The notes beneath the pieces were generated by a model. That model saw nothing but the letters and a program-made list of their open reading frames with translations, made no database searches and had not been told where the DNA came from. From Onthophagus taurus (taxonomy: Eukaryota > Arthropoda > Insecta > Coleoptera > Scarabaeidae): DNA of 64,000 nt. Positions 11,400-22,872 of this stretch are shown here, piece after piece. Both the position numbers and the translations under genes were made by a program. The stretch is from the NCBI RefSeq assembly GCF_036711975.1, contig NC_091973.1:4960001-5024000 (forward strand), read 5' to 3'. Position 1 is the first letter of the stretch. Each line of letters begins with the position of its first letter.

Positions 11400-13437
11400 G
11401 ATGCAAAATTGACAGAAAACGTTTCGTTTGTTTCCCATCATTTTAAATCATTAAATTATTTTTTTTTAAATAAAAAATTTTATAATAATAAATAAAAAGA
11501 TTGAAATTGAAGAATATTACTTGAATTTCAACTAAAAATTTATAGTGCCATGAAGGTAAAGTTCTAAAAACTTAATATTTCATTCATTTTGAGTGGTTTA
11601 TAAAATCAAGTAATGGTATGGACCATAAGGTTTTATATAGATCCATCTTGTCGGTGAAGATGTTATTTTCATGTGTTTGAATTCGAGAACGACAAAAATA
11701 ATGAGCGTATGAATTTGACCGTTATATATAAAACAATGGTCGATTGATAAATGGACAAGGTATCTAATAATTAATGGAACAACACTGGAATTTCAAAGTA
11801 GTGCATGAAATAATTGAAATTGAAATTCCGATAATTGCAAATTTATTGGTTTAATCGACAAATTGCGTTCCATCTGTGGTAAACCAAAATGGCACTCGAT
11901 ATTATAAATATGTCACCAAAATCAGATTTTCGTTCATATTTCAAGGTTAATATATTTTTTTAAAACAATAATGTAATAAATATTCAGCTAAAAATCAATA
12001 ACTTGGTTTTAAATGAATTATGGGCTAAAATATCTTTCAGCGAAGCATGAAATATTCATAGAGTCACCTGCAGCTTATGGCTTTATAAGGATCGGCAATG
12101 AAATAATTCTCTAATGCCTAAAGCTTTCAACCCTTGTTTACTACTCCAAATTTAATGATCTATCGCAGGCGACTGTAAGGATAGAAACGAAAACCGACAA
12201 CGTCAACAAACGCCTTCGTCTATTAATCAAACTTTCAAAAACCAGGAATTACAGAAAAATCTCTCTCGTTAAAACTTCGCTTCTGGGAGATGGCGAAGGC
12301 GTTTTCTTTTTCGCCCTCGATGGACTTTTTTTGTTTTGTTTCTCCTGCGTCGTAATCATCTCGAGAAACGCTTGGAATCATATGGCGAGGAAATTTTTCC
12401 CTCGTTCTCCAGCGGAATTAACGGTTGTGATATGAAAGATTTCATACAAATTCAACACATTTCACAATTATTTAATTTGAATGGCTTTTAAAGATAAATA
12501 TATATTTGGTGTAATTGAAATCATAAACCTAATAATCACGTTGAAATAAAATCGTTGTTCTGTAGCGTTATCGACCAATTATTCTTGGAATACAATTTTA
12601 AATCAGTGCAGTTGAATGGGAAATGGCATACCAGGAATTGAGTTTCAATAGTTAATTTACTTGTTTGTAAAATAACAGGTGTTGAATTTGTATCAAATAT
12701 TTGTTTGAAAATGTTTGGAGAGTTCCCCGAAAACGAATAAAAATGATAAACCCTTTCTATTCGTCGGAGCTTTATTGGAGATCTCGGGCAGTAAATATCG
12801 GAAGCAAGGCGCTGAAATGGTCTCGCCGAGAGTTATTGGCAACGGAAACAACCGTTTGCGGCAAATTGTTCTCGAACTACAATATCTCCTGTACGTGATC
12901 CTCCTTATTGAATGAGGACTCGAACGTTTTCAACGCCATCCACCTCTCTAACAACCTCCACAACCTCCCTAGAGGTTGAGATCGCATTAAATTTTGGTTC
13001 CGGAGGCGTTTACAACAACCATCCGCAAACCGTCGTCCGCACAAATTAATTAAATTTGATTTCCACCCAAAACTAACTATTTTAAACATATATATTAACT
13101 TCATCTCCACACCATTAAATTTAATTAAACAAACAAATTAATTTAATTTTTCATTTTTTACACTTCCACAAAGGGAATTTCTCAAAGACATTCTTTTGAT
13201 CTCTGGAATTCAGTTCGAAAATTCGCAGGGCTACGTTGCCTTCGAGTTATAATTAGTTTTCTATTGACAGGCCCTTTTCTATCGCCGAAAGCACGCTTTA
13301 CTCACAAGTTTTTCCGACCAAACTAACTCGATCCGGCTTATTTTACCACGTTCAATGTTAAAGTTTCGTATTACTTAACTTTTTAATTCATTTTATTTAC
13401 ATAAAAAGTATCATTAATTAAAAAACTTTTATATATA
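11400..13437. other. Intergenic region, no gene recognised
   Basis: AT-rich sequence with a slightly GC-richer part at about 12150-12420 and 12700-13080. The open frames at 12701-12915 and 12877-13110 are short, overlap on opposite strands and have no recognisable domain. I see no repeat of note. Confidence 0.4.
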
Positions 13438-16400
13438 TAACGATATCATTTTTTTTTATTAACAAAAACATTTTAGAATTCAATGTAGAACAACTTTTGT
13501 GAACGCGCAGTATAAGAAAAGAACTGGGTTTAATAAAACGGTGCTGGTTCAGAGATATAAACAATAAAATTAAAGCGTAAAAAAAAATGTAGGAAAAGTA
13601 GAATAAATAAAAGAAGATGATTAAATTACGATTCTTACGTTTAATTTTCACTGCACTAGAGTAATAATTTTAAACGACTTTTTTGATGCGCACAATACTG
13701 TAGTCGCGTTAAAAGGCGAGTGTACTCGGTCTCTGAACCAGCACCGTTTTATTAAACCCAGTTCTTTTCTTATACTGCGCGTTCATTTTGTATAAAACTT
13801 TTTTTGATCCGATAATTTTTTTAGAATTAAGCCCGATTCACATAAATCGATTTATACATATACACAACCTTAAATATGGGAGATATCAATTTTTTTTATT
13901 AAGAAAAACATTTTAGAATTTAATGTATAACAACTTTTGTATAAAATTTTTTTTGATCCGATAATTTTTTTAGGATTAAGCTCGATTCACATAAATCGAT
14001 TTATACATATACACAACCTTAAATATTGGAGATATCAATTTCTTTTATTAAGAAAATCTTTTTAGAATTGAATGTAGAACAACTTTTGTATAAAGCTTTT
14101 TTTGATCCAATATTTTTTTTAGAATTAAGCCCGATTCACATAAATCGATTTATACATATACACAGCCTTAAATATTGGAGATATCAAATTTTTTCATTAA
14201 GAAAATCTTTTTAGAATTTAATGTAGAACAACTTTTGTATAAAACTTTTTTTGATCCGATAATTTTTTTAGAATTAAGCCCGATTCACATAAATCGATTT
14301 ATACATATACACAACCTTAAATATTGGAGATATCAAATTTTTTCATTAGGAAAATCTTTTTAAAATTTAATTTAGAACAACTTTTGTATAAAACTTTTTT
14401 TGATCCAATAATTTTTTATACTTATGCCGGATTCATTGGTGATATCATTTTCTTTTATTAACAAAATCATTTTAGAATTCAATGTAGAACAACTTTTGTA
14501 TAAAACTTTTTTCGATCCGATAATTTTTTTAGAATTAAGCTCGATTCACATAAATCGATTTATACATATACACAACCTTAAATATTGGTGATATCAATTT
14601 TTTTTATTAACAAAATCATTTTAGAATTTAATGTAGAACAACTTTTGTATAAAACTTTTTTTGATCCGATAATTTTTTTAGAATTAAGCCCGATTCACAT
14701 AAATCGATTTATACATATATACAACCTTACATATGGGAGATATCAATTTTTTTTATTAAGAAAAACATTTTAGAATTTAATGTAGAACAACTTTTGTATA
14801 AAACTTTTTTTGATCCGATAATTTTTTTAGAATTAAGCCCGATTCACATAAATCGATTTATACATATACACAGCCTTAAATATTGGAGATATCAATTTCT
14901 TTTATTAAGAAAATCTTTTTAGAATTGAATGTAGAACAACTTTTGTATAAAACTTTTTTTGATCCAATAATTTTTTTAGAATTAAGCCCGATTCACATAA
15001 ATCGATTTATACATATACACAACCTTAAATATTGGAGATATCAAATTTTTTCATTAGGAAAATCTTTTTAAAATTTAATTTAGAACAACCTTTGTATAAA
15101 ACTTTTTTTGATCCAATAATTTTTTATAATTATGTCGGATTCATTGGTGATATCATTTTTTTTATTAACAAAATCATTTTAAAATTCAATGTAGAACAAC
15201 TTTTGTATAAAACTTTTTTTGATCCGATAATTTTTTTAGAATTAAGCCCGATTCACATAAATCGATTTATACATATACACAACCTTAAATATTGGAGATA
15301 TCAAATTTTTTCATTAAGAAAATCTTTTTAGAATTGAATGTAGAACAACTTTTGTATAAAACTTTTTTTGATCCAATAATTTTTTTAGAATTAAGCTCGA
15401 TTCACATAAATCGATTTATACATATACACAACCTTAAATATTGGAGATATCAATTTTTTTTATTAAGAAAATCATTTTAGAATTCAATGTAGAACAACTT
15501 TTGTATAAAACTTTTTTTGATCCAATAATTTTTTTAGAATTAAGCCCGATTCACATAAATCGATTTATACATATACACAACCTTAAATATTGGAGATATC
15601 AATTTTTTTCATTAGGAAAATCTTTTTAAAATTTTATTTAGAACAACCTTTGTATAAAACTTTTTTTGATCCAATAATTTTTTATAATTATGCCGGATTC
15701 ATTGGTGATATCATTTTTTTTATTAACAAAATCATTTTAAAATTCAATGTAGAACAACTTTTGTATAAAACTTTTTTTGATCCGATAATTTTTTTAGAAT
15801 TAAGCCCGATTCACATAAATCGATTTATACATATACACAACCTTAAATATTGGAGATATCAAATTTTTTCATTAAGAAAATCTTTTTAGAATTGAATGTA
15901 GAACAACTTTTGTATAAAACTTTTTTTGATCCAATAATTTTTTTAGAATTAAGCTCGATTCACATAAATCGATTTATACATATACACAACCTTAAATATT
16001 GGAGATATCAATTTTTTTTATTAAGAAAATCATTTTAGAATTCAATGTAGAACAACTTTTGTATAAAACTTTTTTTGATCCGATAATTTTTTTAGAATTA
16101 AGCCCGATTCACATAAATCGATTTATACATATACACAACCTTAAATATTGGAGATATCAAATTTTTTCATTAAGAAAATCTTTTTAGAATTGAATGTAGA
16201 ACAACTTTTGTATAAAACTTTTTTTGATCCAATAATTTTTTTAGAATTAAGCTCGATTCACATAAATCGATTTATACATATACATAACCTTAAACATTGG
16301 AGATATCAAATTTTTTCATTAGGAAAATCTTTTTAAAATTTAATTTAGAACAACTTTTGTATAAAACTTTTTTTGATCCAATAATTTTTTATAATTATGC

Positions 16401-16905
16401 CGGATTCATTGGTAATATCATTTTTTTTATTAACAAAATCATTTTAGAATTCAATGTAGAACAACTTTTGTATAAAACTTTTTTTGATCCGATAATTTTT
16501 TTAGAATAAAGCTCGATTCACATAAATCGATTATTTATACAACCTAAATACATATACACAACCTTAAATATTGGAGATATCAATTTCTTTTATTAAGAAA
16601 ATCTTTTTAGAATTGAATGTAGAACAACTTTTGTATAAAACTTTTTTTGATCCAATAATTTTTTTAGAATTAAGCCCGATTCACATAAATCGATTTATAC
16701 ATATACACAACCTTAAATATTGGAGATATCAAATTTTTTCATTAAGAAAATCTTTTTAAAATTTAATTTAGAACAACTTTTGTATAAAACTTTTTTTGAT
16801 CCAATAATTTTCTATAATTAAGCCGGATTCAGATAATTCGATTTATACATATATGTTTTAGATATCATTTCTTTTTATTACAAAAATCGTTTTAGAATTC
16901 TAAAT
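13438..16905. repeat. 149-bp satellite array with higher-order organisation
   Basis: About 22 head-to-tail monomers share gatatca, gtagaacaacttttgtataa, tttttttgatcc and a palindromic aaatcgattt. Full monomers are 149 bp (starts at 13877, 14026, 14175, 14585, 14734, 14883, 15143, 15292, 15441 and so on). Shortened 111-bp monomers that lack the aaatcgattt part start at about 14324, 15032, 15590 and 16297. The spacings 15032-15590 (558 = 111 + 3x149) and 15590-16297 (707 = 111 + 4x149) show multi-monomer units. One monomer near 16408 is extended to about 163 bp. Each monomer has a 62-aa frame, but 149 is not a multiple of three, so these are by-products of the repeat. Confidence 0.93.
13501..13785. 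mobile_element. MITE inserted in the satellite
   Basis: The 285-bp insert has inverted ends of about 54 bp beginning GAACGCGCAGTATAAG and is flanked by a direct repeat ttttgt (13495-13500 and 13786-13791). The satellite monomer resumes on the other side where it was broken. It has no coding frame. The superfamily is not clear to me. Confidence 0.75.
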
Positions 16906-17152
16906 TCTTCACATTTAAAAATAATCGATTTAAAATTAATAATTTCCAATAAAATTTGCTGATTAAAGCCGTAAAAATTAATCGCAGGAAATTTTTTGGT
17001 TATTAGAAAGCACTCGCGATAACTTTTATCACACTCCAAAGTTAGTCAAAAAGATTCCAATTAAATTACGATAGTCGAAAAATTCCAAATTCGTGGTTGG
17101 TACAAGTTGGTACGAAGTTGATAACGAGGGAAATTCTTTCGCGAAAAAATCG

Positions 17153-17187
17153 TATAAATACTGCAGAAAAGGGCGTTTAAAATCAGA
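17153..17187 (+). promoter_or_regulatory. TATA box and initiator of the GH1 gene
   Basis: TATAAATA at 17153-17160 is followed by an initiator-like TCAGAA; its A at 17185 is 32 bp after the first T of the TATA box. That would give a short leader of about 20 nt before the ATG at 17206. This is inferred from spacing, not proven. Confidence 0.5.
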
Positions 17188-17205
17188 AGTAGTTTCGACT
17201 TCACG

Positions 17206-18951
17206 ATGGTTATGAAGAATCATCTTGGTATTATGAGTTATATTCTACTCATGTGGTAAGTTAATCTTTACTTTTGCTTTAATAGTACTTTAATTTTTTT
17301 TGGCATAGTATTTGTATGTCTTATGCTAAACCAAGCATTCCCGATACATTACAATTTGGAGTTGCAACTTCGGCCTATCAAGTTGAAGGAGCATGGAATG
17401 AAGGCGAAAAAGGTGAAAATCAATGGGACAGGCTTACTCACGGGAAACCTCAGAAAATTAAAGACAAATCTAATGCTGATATTACCTGCGATAGTTACCA
17501 TAAATTTATGGATGATGTGCAACTATTGAAAGCAATGAACGTCGATTTTTACAAGTTTTCAATATCTTGGTCGAGAATTTTTCCAACTGGCTACACCAAC
17601 TCGATCAACGCTGATGGAATTCGCTACTATAACGATTTAATTGATGAGCTTATAGTGAATGGTATTAAACCGGTTGCGACAATGTTTCACTGGGACCTTC
17701 CCCAAGCACTACAAGAAAAAGGAGGCTGGATGAACGAACAATTAATTGATGTCTTTGAAACCTATGCTAATTTATTATTTTCAATATACGGAAATAAAGT
17801 CAGAGATTGGATTACTTTTGATGACCCGAACAGATTTTGCTTTGACAACTATTACCAAGAGGTGACCTTCGCGGACGGATTAATACATGAAGGTAATAGC
17901 GGGTACCTTTGTGCACACACCGTCCTAAGATCTCACGGACGAGTTTATAAAATATACAACACCCGCTATAGAACAAGACAGCGAGGTCGCATTGGGATCT
18001 CATTGGGCGCAACGTGGATGGAACGAGGCCTAAAATCTGAATCCGATGTTGAGTTAAGTCGACTAGCAATGGAAATTGAGGTAATAATTTATTCAAATTA
18101 CTATTATTTATTACTAATTTAATTTGTTAGTTGGGATGGTTTGCTCACCCAATCTTTTCAAAAGAAGGTGATTATCCACCAGAACTTGCAAAGCAGTTGG
18201 AAATGTTCGCTCAACGACAACAAATGACTACCTTCAAACTTCCTGATTTTCCAAAAGATGAAGTAGAACTTATAAGAGGGAGCGCTGATTTCATAGGATT
18301 GTCTCACTTTATTTCCAAAATTTGCGACGGTAGTCGTCCTAATATAAATCAGGAAGGTAATCATTTGTTTGGAATTGATTTCTGTACTGAACATAGAACA
18401 CCGCGGCCAACCGGTGTCTCATGGGTTAATCCTGTTCCATGGGGAATTAAAAATTTGTTGAAGTGGGTTAAAGAAGAATATAACAGTCCGGAAATCTTTA
18501 TCACAGCAAATGGATATCCCGATTCTGGGAACGAACACGATTGTCGAAGAGTCCATTACATGAACGTAAGCTCCGTTTATTTCATAACGAGATCATTCTC
18601 ATTATTATTTTATTCAGGTTTACTTGGAACACGTTGCCGCAGCCATAGAAGAGGATGGGTGCAATGTTACTGCTTATACAGTTTGGAGCCTTTTAGACAA
18701 TTTCAATTGGTACAAAGGATACACGTAATAAACTTAATAATTAGATTACTTAAAGATTTATTCGTTATTATTTCAGTGAAAAGTACGGTCTTTACAGAGT
18801 AGATTTTACCAACCCAGAAAGGCCTAGGAAACCTAAATTATCTTCGGTAACATATGCCAATATTATAAAAACTAGAAAAATTGATTGGGGATTCTCTCCG
18901 GAACACTATCGTGAGTGTAGATGGAACAGACTCAACGAGACTGAGGATTAA
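17206..18951 (+). CDS. Family 1 glycoside hydrolase (myrosinase/beta-glucosidase-like), catalytic residues replaced
   Basis: Exons 17206-17255, 17309-18080, 18131-18565, 18618-18724 and 18777-18951 join with GT/AG borders into 512 codons without a break. A secretion signal MVMKNHLGIMSYILLM precedes a full-length GH1 barrel: QFGVATSAYQVEGAWNEG, FSISWSRIFPTG, FHWDLPQAL and WSLLDNFNW are visible. GH1 enzymes cleave beta-glycosides using two glutamates. Here the acid/base motif TFNEP reads TFDDP (residue 189 is Asp), the nucleophile motif TENG reads TANG (residue 400 is Ala), and the sugar-binding Glu of DNFEW is Asn (449). The protein should therefore be secreted but not hydrolytic. Intact splicing and frame argue against a decayed pseudogene. 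Binding or carrier roles are only speculation. Confidence 0.92.
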
Positions 18952-19240
18952 TTCGAAAATAATGAGCATAATCAATATTTTGCATTTTATATATTTATTG
19001 TTTCAAATATTAAATTATTATATTAACTAACATTCAATCTTGTGTTTTATTGCAATTTTTAACTGTTTCGATTTTCTGCACGGAATCCGATTAATACATT
19101 AACAAGTTGTAAAACTCGGCAAATTTTCTTACTTTTTTCAATATTTGTGCATCTGAGAGCAAAAGTGATGCAAAATTGTTAAAAATAAAATTTGCTACAA
19201 CTTTTGTTCTAAAAGTTTTTGTAGTATGCAGGAATGTATA
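18952..19240. other. GH1 3' flank
   Basis: Non-coding AT-rich sequence between the GH1 stop codon and the first recognisable LINE codons. No clean AATAAA lies close to the stop. Confidence 0.4.
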
Positions 19241-19248
19241 CTACATGC

Positions 19249-19847
19249 AAGGAATTTTTCCGGAAGATACGAAAATCGCAAAGGTGCTGCTATTGCATAA
19301 AAAGGAGATATAAACGAATGCGAAAACTATAGACCAATATCTATTCTGCCCATAGTCTCGAAGGTTTTTGAAAAATTAATAGCTAAAAAGTTAGCTAGAT
19401 CGCTTTGACCTTCTAAACAACAGGCGGCATGGTTATCGTAGTGGTAGGTAAAATATTACGGCAATAATGGATGTTATAGATTTTGCGTTTGATATGGTGA
19501 GTCATGATATAATATTGAGAAAATTATACTTTTATGGTATAAGAGGCCAAGAACTAAATCTCCTTAGCTCATATCTTGTGGGTAGGCAGCAATATGTTTT
19601 TTGGGAAAATAATACGTCTGGAACATCTAAACTAACAAGTGGAGTACCACAGGGATCAATACTGGGTTCTTTGTTATTCGTAACATACATTAATGATTTA
19701 CCGTTTAATGTCCGTGAGGATATGTGTATTTCCGCAGATGATACTTCTGTATTAATAAAAGATTCTGATCAGCAATTACCACCTTTAAAGTCCTCCGCTG
19801 CTTCAACTCAGTCAAAGGAGTGGTTCCCGAACAACTGCCTGAAATTA
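19249..19847 (+). pseudogene. LINE A, left half (reverse transcriptase remnant)
   Basis: Plus-strand codons give QGIFPEDTKIAKV, ENYRPISILPIVSKVFEKL, then LYFYGIRGQELNLLSSYLVG, TSGVPQGSILGSLLF and ADDTSVLIKDS, which are the ordered motifs of a non-LTR reverse transcriptase. Frame changes and a shortened DxxxAFD region show decay. The frame stops at CLKL, where LINE B is inserted, and continues at 21905. The same family is present at 38890-40735. Confidence 0.85.
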
Positions 19848-21904
19848 TTTATTTATCATTTATTGCCACCGACAAAAATACAAAATTACATAAGATACAC
19901 TTAACTTAAACAGTATCAGCAAATGGATCATTTTATCGCACAAGCGATCTCTGCCAAATGACCCAACAGAACAAACAAAAATAAAAATAGTATTTGCTGA
20001 ATATGGCAAGTAGTGACAATTAGATATTATTAACATCACCAAATAAGATTAAGCAAGAAAAGAAAAACAAAGAGAAAAATAAAGAAAAGACACAAAAAGA
20101 GAGAGAGAGAGCGACTAAAAGAAACTAAAAGAATCTGCCGGATATCAGTTGCCAACAACTGAGAGCAGTTGAAGAGAGGAAAAAAAGAGAAAGACAAAGA
20201 ACAAAGAATCAGGAAACAGCCAGTTGAAGGGCAAGCAAGTGGCTCTTTAAAATATGTCTAAAATTAGTAATTCTAGAAATATTACGAATTTCAGAAGGCA
20301 GTCCATTCCACAGCGCAATCGACTGTACTGTAAATGATCTATGATAAATTTCAGTGCTATGAACGGGAAATGTAAGAATAGTATCAGAACGTGAACGAGT
20401 AGCAAGCTCATGAGTTGATAATTGCTGGAACCTATCTGATAAGTACTTTGGGTTGCAGTTATGAAGGATTTTAAATAAAATGGTTAATAAACGAAAGGAT
20501 CTACGTCTCTCACAGGTTAACATCTGAATGTAATTGCGATACGGCGTTACATGCTCAAATCTATTTAGGTCAAATATGAACCGGATACAATTATTTTGTA
20601 GCCGCTGCAATTTACTCAGAAGAGTCACCGAGAGATCGGGATAAACCGCGTCCGCATAGTCAAAGTGAGGAAATATAAGAGAGTAACAAAGATTACGACG
20701 CACCACAGGAGGAAGAGAGCAGCGAAGTCTTTTTAAAGAGTGGAAGCAAGCATAGACTTTTCTGTAAACATGTTGAATTTGCGGTTTGCAAGACAGTGCA
20801 GAATCCATAAGGACTCCAAGATTTTTAACTGTGTTAGAAAACCGTATGACATTACCATCCAGCATCAGATCACTGCAGGCAGATGGATTAATCTTACCAA
20901 GTAATTGACGAGTTCCAAACACAATAGCTTGCGTTTTAACTGAGTTCAACTTAAGTCCGTATCTCCGAGACCAGTTCAAGACGTTTGATAGATCGTTATT
21001 AAGTCGCACAATAGCTGCCGGAAATTCAGCAACAGTAGTAGTAGTATATATCTGCAGGTCGTCGGCATACAAATGATAATTACACGAGATATAATTAGTA
21101 ACACTATTAACGAACAAAGAAAAAAGTAACGGACCCAATACACTGCCCTGAGGAACACCACATTTGATTGCACAAGCAGAAGAAATTGAAGAGTTACCGC
21201 GTACGCACAAGGAGCGATGGGAAAGGTAGGATTGAAACCAAGAAACACAGGGGGGAGTGAATCCGTAGGCAGAAAGAGACGCTAAAAGAAGGCTGTGGTC
21301 GATAGAATCAAAAGCCTTGCTGAAATCGAGCAGTACCAACACAGTAACACATCTGTTGTCGCAGGCATACCTAATATCATCAGTAACTTTAATGAGAGCA
21401 GTAGTTGTACTATGCCCACTGCGAAAACCCGATTGCAACTCATTGTGTAAATTAAACCTCTCTAGAAATCCTTGGACTTGTAAATAAACTAAGCGTTCAA
21501 GAGCTTTTGATAGTACGGATAAAATTGAAATCGGACGGAAATCAGTGTTACATGAAGAGGACTTGGATTTGGGTATGGGAACGACATGAGCAACCTTCCA
21601 GACAGAGGGAAATAAAGACCGCTCAAAAGAAAAGTTGAAGATATGAGTTAAGGGAGGAAGCACTATATCCAGGATAGGAAGAAGAAGGTTGAGACCGATA
21701 CCATCAGAACCCACGCAAGGGGACTTCGAATAAGTCAAAGCATCGCCTACTTCGATCGCGGTCACAAGCGTAAGAGAGAAGGAGCAAGATTTAAGAGAAG
21801 TAAGAATTTCATTAATTGTAGCCGCCTTAGTTACGTCATCGATGATCAGGGGAGGCTCTGCAAAAAAGTTTGCCATCGACTCACAATCAAGATCCATCCA
21901 TTAA
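19848..21904 (-). mobile_element. LINE B, 5'-truncated non-LTR retrotransposon inserted in LINE A
   Basis: This 2057-bp insert is flanked by the direct repeat GAAATTA (19841-19847, 21905-21911). Its 3' end is at the left, ending on the minus strand in a run of AAATAAATAAAT. The non-coding 3' part (19848-20208) includes a GA-rich tract. The 5' end is cut within the pre-reverse-transcriptase region. Confidence 0.9.
20209..21897 (-). CDS. Reverse transcriptase of LINE B
   Basis: A 562-aa open frame without interruptions copies RNA into DNA during target-primed insertion. Visible in order: a linker with SPCVGSDGIGLNLLLP, FRPISILSVLSKALERLVY, the catalytic LLDFSKAFDSIDH, GVPQGSVLGPLLFSLFVN, the active-site YADDLQIY, and a C-terminal thumb with LKLNSVKTQAIVFG and FDYADAVYPDLS. 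The endonuclease domain is missing because of 5' truncation, so it cannot move alone. It belongs to the Jockey/CR1-like group by motif; the clade needs a tree. The fragment at 44516-45849 has the same GHSTTTALIK stretch. Confidence 0.9.
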   Translation of the reverse strand: MDLDCESMANFFAEPPLIIDDVTKAATINEILTSLKSCSFSLTLVTAIEVGDALTYSKSPCVGSDGIGLNLLLPILDIVLPPLTHIFNFSFERSLFPSVWKVAHVVPIPKSKSSSCNTDFRPISILSVLSKALERLVYLQVQGFLERFNLHNELQSGFRSGHSTTTALIKVTDDIRYACDNRCVTVLVLLDFSKAFDSIDHSLLLASLSAYGFTPPCVSWFQSYLSHRSLCVRGNSSISSACAIKCGVPQGSVLGPLLFSLFVNSVTNYISCNYHLYADDLQIYTTTTVAEFPAAIVRLNNDLSNVLNWSRRYGLKLNSVKTQAIVFGTRQLLGKINPSACSDLMLDGNVIRFSNTVKNLGVLMDSALSCKPQIQHVYRKVYACFHSLKRLRCSLPPVVRRNLCYSLIFPHFDYADAVYPDLSVTLLSKLQRLQNNCIRFIFDLNRFEHVTPYRNYIQMLTCERRRSFRLLTILFKILHNCNPKYLSDRFQQLSTHELATRSRSDTILTFPVHSTEIYHRSFTVQSIALWNGLPSEIRNISRITNFRHILKSHLLALQLAVS

Positions 21905-22552
21905 GAAATTAAATGAAAATAAAGCAGAATCAATTGTCATTGATATGAAATTACCCTCAAACTTACCCGCGGTGAAGTTCTTGGGTGTATCTCTTATTCC
22001 TAAGTTAACATGGAATCCACATATTGATATCATAAGAGAAAAATTAAAGTCAGCAATTTTTACAAGTTAGCCAAAATAGCCTATTTTGCAAATTTTCATG
22101 CTGTTGCAACATATGGCATAGTTGTTTGGGGTCATTCACCTGGCTTAAGAAGAATTTTTGGTTTGCAGAAGAAGGCGGTGAGAGCTTTATGCAATCTTAA
22201 AACTACTGACAGCTGCAAAGATGTATTTAAAACAGAATGTATACTTACCGTACCAAGTGCATAAATTTTGGCTACCTTGATGTATGTTTATGACAATAGA
22301 AGTGAATTTAATGCGAATGCAAACTTTCACACACACGACACAAGAGGCAAAAATGAACTAAGATTACCGTTACATAGGATAGAAGCAACTAAAAGATGTG
22401 CTGATTTCTGGGGAGTTACATTTTTTAACAAGTTGCCAAAAGAAATCATAACTATGGAACGAGGACACTTCAAAAAATGTGTGAAGTCAAATCTGGTCAA
22501 GAAAGCCTACTATGTATGGTCAGATTATATGCAGGATCAATTTGTGGAGTAA
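21905..22552 (+). pseudogene. LINE A, right half (reverse transcriptase C-terminus)
   Basis: After the LINE B insertion the reading continues with KLNENKAES, AVKFLGVSLIPKLTWNPHID, then AVATYGIVVWGHSP and GLQKKAVRALC in another frame, and ends with DFWGVTFFNKLPKEI. The order matches the thumb and tail of the same protein as 19249-19847, with at least two frame breaks. Confidence 0.85.
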
Positions 22553-22872
22553 CAAAGTTAATTTGTTTTATTACTATGTTTATACATTTATTTTAGTATT
22601 TGCTATTGACTTTTCAATGTGATACTATATTACTTACGTGAGTAAACACTAGTATAAAATTATGGTAGTATTTTGGAGCAAGATGTTAGAAATCATAGAT
22701 AAAATTAATACATGACTTCAAAAAGTTGATATTACAAGCTATTTTTGTTCTCTTTTTTGCAATTAAATGTAATACATGCTTTGTTTTTGTTCATTATATT
22801 GACTTTGTTTAGTGCAATGAAAATATATTGACTTCTTGAGGTTGAACCTGAATTTTACCCTTGTTTATAGAC
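22553..22872. other. LINE A 3' flank
   Basis: About 320 bp between the end of LINE A coding and the hAT element. AT-rich, possibly 3' untranslated LINE sequence. The last eight bases are the left copy of the hAT target duplication. Confidence 0.4.

Noticed and set aside
14026-16759. A series of 62-99-aa frames that look like a repeated protein family
   Set aside because: They are produced by the 149-bp satellite. The monomer length is not a multiple of three and the frames have no codon bias beyond AT richness.
13438-16905. Regular repeats that might be read as a CRISPR array
   Set aside because: The whole monomer repeats; there are no unique spacers, and the genome is eukaryotic.
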